From the NCBI GenBank assembly GCA_003164755.1, contig PLUB01000029.1, positions 1 to 62,651 of the forward strand: a DNA stretch of 62,651 nt, in the 5' to 3' direction. Both the position numbers and the translations under genes were made by a program. The stretch is from Methanosarcina sp. GTDB lineage: Archaea; Halobacteriota; Methanosarcinia; Methanosarcinales; Methanosarcinaceae. Of the stretch, positions 56,846 through 62,651 are shown one piece after another (position 1 is the stretch's first letter; every line of letters starts with the position of its first letter). The notes under the pieces were generated by a model. The model made no database searches. It was given only the letters and a program-made list of their open reading frames with translations, and was not told the DNA's origin.

Positions 56846-58440
56846 ACGAAGAGTACGACGAACAAAAGGCTCACATTCGTGATGGATGCTGCGAACCCAA
56901 AAAAATAGAAACTACAGAGCCCAAAATAGGAAAAAATGGAAATGAAAAATCTGAAGCTGGGGGCTACGAATCCAAAGAATTTGAAGCAGAGGATCTTGAA
57001 TCGGAGGGGTTGGAATCTGTAGTGCCCGAAAACAACGATGGTAAAAACCAGGAAAAAATTACTGTTACAAATAGCATGGACCTACAGGGTACACATTTTT
57101 GCTATACCCAGGCAACAGAAAAGTCCATAAAGACCTTGGATTACGATTATAAACGATGCAATGGCTGTGGAATCTGCGTAGATGTCTGCCCAACAAAAGC
57201 CCTCGAACTCGGACCAGTGCATGAAATTGCAACCGGGCTTGACGCTCCTCCGGTAATTATGGATCTTGAGAAGTGCACCTTCTGCAGGATGTGCGCAAAT
57301 CTCTGCCCTGTGCATGCCATCACCTTTGATGCTGTAGGAGAGGTCCCAGATGAGAAACAGTACCCAAAGTATGACGCATACGTTAGTATAAACGAAAAAT
57401 GCCTTCCCTGTGCTCTATGTGAAGGGGCTTGCCCTCAGGATGCAATCGAAGTCGAGTTCACCTTCCCAAAAAAAGAAGAAATCGCTCCCTTTAAAGAAGG
57501 AGCAAAAGGGGAGATAATAATTGACACGGATAAATGCAATTTTTGCGGAATATGTGCCCGTTTCTGCGATGCTGTTATTCTGCTAGAGCGCGAACCTACA
57601 CCTGAGAACCCTTTGCCTTTCGAGCAGATCCTTGTGGATGAGGATAAATGCGACTATTGTGTGCTCTGTCAGGATATCTGTCCGGAAGAAGCTATAAAAG
57701 TCAAAGGGGAACGTTCCGTTGAGGCCCCTAGAGTTGAAGGAAAAATTAAGGTGGACAAGGTTAAGTGTACACAATGTGGTCGATGCAAGGTTGTCTGCCC
57801 TTATGATGCCGTAGAGCTACAAAAACCTATGGAAGGAACACTGAACCTGATATCTGCGAACTTGAATGAATGTGATCCCCAGGGTTGTCACGGCTGCTTT
57901 AATGTCTGCCCCTCTAAACTATGGTACGTGCCAAAGGATCCCGAAGATCTGCGGAAAATTGCTTTCGTTGAAGATTTATGTACTTACTGTGGAGCTTGCG
58001 TAAAAGCCTGCCATCTGGCAGCTATCAAAGTGGACAGATCCGATGTTCACCACACGGATATTCCGGATACTCCCTGGGCTACCCAGTGGAGAGACGCAAT
58101 TGAATCCCTTAAAACAGGAGTTAGAAAAGGGGTTGAGAGATCAGTGTTCCGGAAAGTCGATATACTTAAAGGCCAGAAGTTTATGGGCATAGAATACCCA
58201 AGTATTAACGAAGAGATACTTGCAGCCGTGCAGGCAAAAATAGATTCCTTAATACCAGCCCTCAAGAGTGCAAAGGTCAGAAAACTCTGGGAAACTGAAT
58301 CTCCTAAAAACGCAGCTGCAGCCGTAAAAAAGAAACTAGAAGGCAAAAAACAAAAAGATTCGAAACTAAAAGGTTTAAATACAGAAGCTGAAGGTAAAAA
58401 AGGGATAATGCAAAATTTAGACGCAAGTGAAGAGAACTAA
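56842..58440 (+). CDS. Polyferredoxin, eight [4Fe-4S] motifs, partner of HdrA2
   Basis: 532 residues. An acidic Glu-rich N-terminal linker of about 75 residues is followed by eight CxxCxxC-type motifs: CNGCGICVDVCP, CTFCRMCANLCP, CLPCALCEGACP, CNFCGICARFC, CDYCVLCQDICP, CTQCGRCKVVCP, CHGCFNVCP (preceded by CDPQG), and CTYCGACVKACH. Residues 400-532 are cluster-free and end in a Lys-rich tail. GTG start within the hdrA2 stop (GTGA), so production is coupled. It probably wires HdrA2 to other ferredoxin-using enzymes in the cytoplasm. In M. acetivorans a polyferredoxin gene likewise follows hdrA2. Confidence 0.92.
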   Translation: MNEEYDEQKAHIRDGCCEPKKIETTEPKIGKNGNEKSEAGGYESKEFEAEDLESEGLESVVPENNDGKNQEKITVTNSMDLQGTHFCYTQATEKSIKTLDYDYKRCNGCGICVDVCPTKALELGPVHEIATGLDAPPVIMDLEKCTFCRMCANLCPVHAITFDAVGEVPDEKQYPKYDAYVSINEKCLPCALCEGACPQDAIEVEFTFPKKEEIAPFKEGAKGEIIIDTDKCNFCGICARFCDAVILLEREPTPENPLPFEQILVDEDKCDYCVLCQDICPEEAIKVKGERSVEAPRVEGKIKVDKVKCTQCGRCKVVCPYDAVELQKPMEGTLNLISANLNECDPQGCHGCFNVCPSKLWYVPKDPEDLRKIAFVEDLCTYCGACVKACHLAAIKVDRSDVHHTDIPDTPWATQWRDAIESLKTGVRKGVERSVFRKVDILKGQKFMGIEYPSINEEILAAVQAKIDSLIPALKSAKVRKLWETESPKNAAAAVKKKLEGKKQKDSKLKGLNTEAEGKKGIMQNLDASEEN

Positions 58441-58565
58441 GCGAGAAAATACCCTTAGAGGCCAAATTTTACAGAGGAATACATTTCGAGATGTTATATG
58501 GGCTTCCAGCATAATTTTTCTTCATGCAATCTCAAGTTGTATTTTGTATTTATTGATTTGTGACA

Positions 58566-58587
58566 TCTTTTCATTTTTTTTCTTTTA
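58566..58587 (+). terminator. T-rich terminator after the polyferredoxin gene
   Basis: Runs of eight and four T residues (CATTTTTTTTCTTTT) about 130 bases after the stop; no stem-loop, as usual in archaea. Confidence 0.4.
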
Positions 58588-58802
58588 AGACATAGTACCT
58601 ATTCAATCCGTTTTTAAAAGAAAATATTGTACTAAATTAGTGGAAATCTGTTAAACTTGGGTTAGAGATAAATTGGCAAAATAAACATGTTATCTTGAAA
58701 AAAGGACCTAATTCAAAGCTGAAATTCACACTTTCTCTGAGCTCAATATCATACTTTACACTTCCCACTTAAACATAACTTATACCTTTGAATCCCATTT
58801 TC

Positions 58803-58932
58803 CATAGATACACAAAAAAATGGTATCTATTTTCTCAATATGACATAGCTTAAAAATTAATCTAACTTTCAATGAATAATAGTTGCTAAGCGGAAACAAA
58901 TTTTACATATGTATATATCTGCGAAATATCTG
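58803..58932 (+). repeat. Family B dispersed element, copy 6
   Basis: ATAGATACACAAAAAAATGG, CTATTTTCTCAATATGACA, AATCTAACTTTCAATGAATA. Followed at 58959 by an extra end-like GCAGCCGTACATCTGCAAAA. Confidence 0.72.
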
Positions 58933-60042
58933 TTATTGTTGCCAAATAGGCAAGCAAATTATGCAGCCGTACATCTGCAAAATGTCGCAAGCTGCTTAGC
59001 TTGATAATTTTTATCCAATTTGATACCTTTCCGAGATCTATATGCCCCGTTTTTTCCGTATTAAATTTTATGATAATTTAATTCTCAATTGCATTCAGTT
59101 TCATGGAAGTTTGTTACTTCATTTTCTCTTTTTGCAAAAGTTGAATACAGTTTGCTGTACGAGCTCCGTGTCAAAAATAATGACAGAGCCTTTCCCAAGT
59201 TTATTTTTTTCTGATTACAAGTGTCAGAAAATTGTTACAAGTCAAAAACGTTGCCTCTATTCACTGTAACTCCAATAGTTATATTCCGGGGTTTCTTGGA
59301 TAACTAACTTCAACTGTTATCCATAACTTATCATATCTTAAATCTTTACTATATTTATGCTCACCAAGACATCTCTAGTGCTGTGAAGAACTACTTTTTC
59401 CCAGTCCAAATTTAGATCAGGATCTTCAAAATTACACCCCTAAAGCAGACTGCTAAAAACATCCGAGAGATTTAGTTCTTGTAACTACATAAGATTTCAA
59501 GAGTTATACAATGGACTATTTCGTACAATCTATCAAGGTTTGAAGGTGTAGATAATTTCTTCCTGATTTAACCATTTGCCAGTTTCCTTTATGCTAAAAT
59601 TCTCGGTAAGCTCATGTCTCACCAAACCCATCAATAAATTATTGAGATCCAAAACATTTCTTTATGCTTGCTAAAAATCTCACAAAAACTAAATTTGTCA
59701 TGAAAAAATTGAACATCAAGAATAGATTCGATATGAACGCATATATTCTTGTTACGAATTGTAGGTAATGGTTTCTATTTTGTGTTTGTACTCATTGGAC
59801 CAAGTAATCGAAGCAAAGAAACTTCTTTTTACTCAGCTATCAAATTTAGGATATCTAAGAGCAGAAGTATAAATTTTGCTTTACTGAGCAGAATATAGCA
59901 TATTACATAATTTTCAGAAGCATTTCAGGAACTTAATTATACTCTGCACCAGAAACATAGTGTGAACAGCAGATAGCCAATACCCTATTGAATAGAAAAG
60001 GATAATAAAATATATTATCAGAGAAGAATAAGCGTCTTTTAC

Positions 60043-60292
60043 TATTCAAACTGAAAAATGTAACCGTTGTAAGGTGCAAGAAACTAATTCTTGACCTTAG
60101 ATCTCTTTTAATTGAGCAAGGAGGCGCATATTGCAATTATAGGTCCTAATGGTTCAGGGAAATCCTCCCTTATAAAGATAATCACAAAAGAATATTACCC
60201 TTTTGCAGAAACAGAAGAGCTTGTTATAAAGATAATGGGTAAAGATTGATGGAACGTTTTTGAGCTCAGAAAGCTATTAGGGATAGTGTGAG
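60043..60292 (+). pseudogene. Inverted, decayed partial duplicate of the ABC ATPase gene
   Basis: Plus-strand DNA encodes LKNVTV, then, after a frameshift, AIIGPNGSGKSSLIKIITKE and YYPFAETEELVIKIMGKD, followed by TGA at 60247 where the intact gene has Arg, and WNVFELRKLLGIV. This copies residues 21-100 of the minus-strand gene at 60504-61331, in inverted orientation about 1.1 kb from the original segment. The 200 bases after it (60300-60500) are unassigned. Confidence 0.9.
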
Positions 60293-60503
60293 ACAAAAGG
60301 GGAAACTAATCATCTTATAACCACCTAACTTAGTAACTTCAGAAGAAAGTGACTTGGAGTATAAGATTAAGAAATATAATGATGAGATTCAAGTGTGTTG
60401 CCAAAAAAACGGATTAAACAGCTCTCTATACTTTGCAGAGCAAGCTTCGATGACTTTGCTTGCGAGCTGCAGAACCACAAATCTGATCGAAGAATAATTC
60501 TCA

Positions 60504-61331
60504 TCAGACCAGAGCCTGGTAGTAACCTCCTTTTTCGAATACTTTTACTGAGAGTGAGAAAAGTTCCGAAAGGTTAGCATCTGTCAGAATGTCCCCTTTC
60601 TTCCCATCCATGAATACTTTCCCCTCTCTTATAAGAACCACACGTTTTATTTCAGGAATAACGTCCTGAAGATTGTGAGTGACCATAATTACACTTTTTC
60701 CTGAAATTGCGATCTTCCTGATGCTCTCACGGAAGCTGTTAAGAGCTTTCATGTCAAGGCTGTTTGAGGGTTCATCTAAAACAAGGACATGGGGATCATG
60801 AACAAGGGCTCTACCTATCAGTACACGTCTGGCTTCTCCGGTGGAGAGCTCGCATATTAACCTGTTTTCAAGGTGTGAAATTTCAAGGAATTCCAGAATC
60901 TCTCTGGCTCTGCTCCCCATTTCAGGAGTTATATTATGATTATAATAAATCCCTATGCTGCTGAAAAATCCCGATAGTACAACATCCACAACTTTGATCT
61001 GGCGGCAGTATGTCTGCTGAAGATCTCCAGAGACGATCCCCAGTAATTTTCTGAGCTCAAAAACGTTCCATCTATCTTTACCCATTATCTTTATAACAAG
61101 CTCTTCTGTTTCTGCAAAAGGGTAATATTCTTTTGTGATTATCTTTATAAGGGAGGATTTCCCTGAACCATTAGGACCTATAATTGCAACTTGCTCTCCC
61201 TGCTCAATTGAAAGAGACACAGAATCGAGGATCTTTTTCCCGCATCGGATAACAGTTACGTTTTTCAATTCAAGTAACAGAGGTGAATCAATCCTTTTTG
61301 AGTAGTTTATTCTCTGGGTCATTTTTATCAT
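60504..61331 (-). CDS. ABC transporter ATP-binding protein
   Basis: 275 residues, one nucleotide-binding domain. Walker A GPNGSGKSS at 52-60, signature LSTGEARR at 162-169, Walker B VLVLDEPSNSLD at 183-194 and switch His in MVTHNL. The signature has LSTGE rather than the usual LSGGQ. It resembles the YlmA/ModF-like group of soluble ABC ATPases, often orphaned from permeases. No permease or binding protein is adjacent, so the substrate is unknown. A decayed inverted copy of its 5' third lies downstream. Confidence 0.88.
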   Translation of the reverse strand: MIKMTQRINYSKRIDSPLLLELKNVTVIRCGKKILDSVSLSIEQGEQVAIIGPNGSGKSSLIKIITKEYYPFAETEELVIKIMGKDRWNVFELRKLLGIVSGDLQQTYCRQIKVVDVVLSGFFSSIGIYYNHNITPEMGSRAREILEFLEISHLENRLICELSTGEARRVLIGRALVHDPHVLVLDEPSNSLDMKALNSFRESIRKIAISGKSVIMVTHNLQDVIPEIKRVVLIREGKVFMDGKKGDILTDANLSELFSLSVKVFEKGGYYQALV

Positions 61332-61844
61332 CTATTCTGGAAACTAATATAAAGTGATTCTAGTCTTTCAAAAAATCTAGTTGGTGTATAATTCAGTTTT
61401 TTATAAGCGCAAGACTTACTCACTTATGATGCAAAATCAAGTACTTGAAAAGCCATAGTCAAAATTTGAGATTTATAAAATTATGAGTTTGCTATTATTG
61501 GTTTTGTACTTCAAACGCATCAGCCCTAAGTATAACGGAAAGATATAAAGATATTGGCCTGTTTTCATAGGAGTTCGTGCGTTCGAATTTTAGCCCTCTA
61601 ACTAATTTTATTACATTTTCTTGTTATTTGAAGGTCAGGTTTTCGCCAAAATCTTATAACTACTTGAATTTTTGAGGTGGATATAACTCTTTTTTAGAAT
61701 CTATAACACTCATGGATAAAAAGGATTAGTCTGCTGTGACTAAGAGATACTTCAATAATTTAATGTCATAAATCATGGGCGTTAAAATGATATGTATAAC
61801 AACTAAATAGGGTAAAAAAAAATTTCAAATTCAGGGAGATATCT
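61332..61844. other. Intergenic region upstream of rubrerythrin
   Basis: Divergent promoter region for the ABC ATPase and rubrerythrin genes. 61583-61602 resembles a tRNA T arm but has no cloverleaf. No gene. Confidence 0.5.
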
Positions 61845-62336
61845 ATGAGTTCTAAAGATAATCTTAAAGCTGCATTTACTGGCGAGTCAATGGCAAACAG
61901 GACATACTTGGCCTTTTCAAAAAAAGCCGATGAAGAAGGGTATCATCAGATAGCTAAACTATTTAGAGCTGCTGCTGGTGCGGAAACTGTCCACGCTTTC
62001 AATCATTTTCAGCGTTTGGGTGGGATTGGAACTACAATGGACAACTTGAAAGATGCCATTAATGGTGAAACATACGAATTTACAAAAATGTACCCCAAAT
62101 TTATAGAGGAGGCAAAGGAAGAAGGGGATAATATAGCTCTTTGGAGCTTTGAGGTAGCAAATAAAGTGGAAAAGATTCATGCTGGATTGTACGAAAAAGC
62201 CCTGGGTGAAATCGGGAAGAATGAAGGGGTTGATTACTACGTCTGCAGTATCTGCGGATATACTACGGAAGGTGAACCTCATGGGAAATGTCCAATTTGT
62301 GGGGCACCTGCATCCAAGTTCGAGAAAATTGACTGA
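61845..62336 (+). CDS. Rubrerythrin
   Basis: 163 residues. Non-haem di-iron peroxidase that removes hydrogen peroxide in anaerobes. The N-terminal four-helix bundle shows FTGESMANRTYLAFSKKA and GAETVHAFNHF, then EEAKEEGDNIALWSFEVANKVEKIHAGLYEKAL, supplying the Glu and His iron ligands. The C-terminal rubredoxin-like domain has CSICGY and CPICG. Strong GGGAGAT site seven bases before the ATG. Cytoplasmic, single gene. Confidence 0.95.
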   Translation: MSSKDNLKAAFTGESMANRTYLAFSKKADEEGYHQIAKLFRAAAGAETVHAFNHFQRLGGIGTTMDNLKDAINGETYEFTKMYPKFIEEAKEEGDNIALWSFEVANKVEKIHAGLYEKALGEIGKNEGVDYYVCSICGYTTEGEPHGKCPICGAPASKFEKID

Positions 62337-62651
62337 AAATAGAGATAAGGCAACATTATTTCTGACTTCCAGCTGAATACTCGAGAGTTAACAGATGAAG
62401 AAAAGTTATCCGTTTTCTTTTTATCTATTATACTTTTTACAGAACTATTATTTTATTTTCTATACTCAAACAATTTAAATTGATATTAATTTGCAGTTAA
62501 TTTGTAAAATGTTTCATGCTGAAATAAGCTTTATTCAGAAACTCAATTTTTAGATACTATAGTAAAACTTGACATAACCACAATGTATCTATTTAGGTAA
62601 TCCCTAACTAAACAGAAGCTGGGAATATGATTTCAAAGAAAGAGCATTTGT
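62337..62651. other. Right-edge intergenic region
   Basis: T-rich terminator-like sequence at 62403-62455; no gene seen to the window edge. Confidence 0.45.

Larger units (their letters stand above)
58441..60042. other. 1.6-kb intergenic region
   Basis: T-rich terminator area at 58566-58587, family B copy 6 at 58803-58932 with a detached end at 58959-58995. The frames at 59042-59269 and 59933-60136 have no supporting features and are not called. Confidence 0.5.

Noticed and set aside
300..60250. Recoding of in-frame stops as selenocysteine, Trp or pyrrolysine
   Set aside because: Pyrrolysine uses TAG, whereas the stops here are TGA and TAA. Most of the genes also carry frameshifts or truncations, and Methanosarcina is not known to use selenocysteine or to read TGA as Trp.
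61583..61602. T-arm-like sequence GCGTTCGAATTTTAGC as a tRNA remnant
   Set aside because: No acceptor, D or anticodon stem could be built around it.

Overview
The window looks like a chromosomal segment of a methanogenic archaeon of the genus Methanosarcina or a very close relative. The evidence is an HdrA2-type heterodisulfide reductase subunit fused to an MvhD-like domain and followed by a polyferredoxin, a coenzyme F420 ligase (CofE), the archaeal cobalamin branch using CobZ and CobY, pyruvoyl arginine decarboxylase, two ADP-dependent sugar kinases, archaeal SecD/SecF, an RFC small-subunit homologue, long AT-rich intergenic spaces and archaeal TATA boxes. There are two tRNA genes, Ile(GAU) and Ala(GGC). 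I see no rRNA, CRISPR array or intact insertion sequence.

Layout. 1-2.9 kb is a graveyard: a HAD hydrolase and a pentapeptide-repeat gene, each broken by an in-frame stop, and the remnant of a P-type proton ATPase. 2.9-8.4 kb is one very large DUF4011/SF1-helicase/Vsr-like nuclease/DUF3320 protein, a candidate defence gene. 10-13 kb holds arginine biosynthesis (argC, and a CBS protein plus argJ). 13.2-14.0 kb is a decayed IS110-type transposase. 14.2-18.0 kb holds two ADP-dependent kinases and an Ogg-type DNA glycosylase that overlaps the second one. 18.2-22.5 kb has a broken lamin-tail-domain gene, a secreted TPR protein and several very small ORFs. uppS and cofE follow, then an hsdM pseudogene, the two tRNAs, an FKBP-type prolyl isomerase between two arms of a 440-bp inverted repeat, an rfcS paralogue, secF-secD, dCMP deaminase, a HacA/LeuC-type dehydratase, a small acidic protein and pdaD. 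42.8-47.6 kb is a cobalamin cluster (cobD-cbiB, cobZ-cobS-cobY), followed by tspO. 48.9-51.6 kb holds three poorly known proteins, one made of HEAT-like repeats. 52.4-53.5 kb is a DUF362 ferredoxin pseudogene. 54.5-58.4 kb is hdrA2 plus polyferredoxin. The end has an ABC ATPase with an inverted decayed partial copy of itself, and rubrerythrin.

How it fits together. The functional genes are core metabolism: electron transfer (HdrA2, polyferredoxin, F420), corrinoid assembly for methyl transfer, arginine and polyamine supply, sugar phosphorylation, isoprenoid carrier synthesis, protein export, and oxygen tolerance (rubrerythrin). The spaces between them carry decayed mobile DNA. There are degenerate copies of one IS5-like transposase, eleven copies of a 75-90 bp element (family A) whose ends resemble those of the IS5-like copies, six copies of an unrelated 85-130 bp element with inverted ends (family B), and a third repeat (family C). 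One family A copy sits directly on the 5' end of the HacA/LeuC gene and creates a false upstream ATG.

The strongest cross-cutting observation is the number of pseudogenes broken by in-frame stops, mostly TGA, at otherwise alignable positions. I read this as decay and not recoding, because the same genes also carry frameshifts or truncations. All family assignments are from reading motifs by eye; no database search was run.
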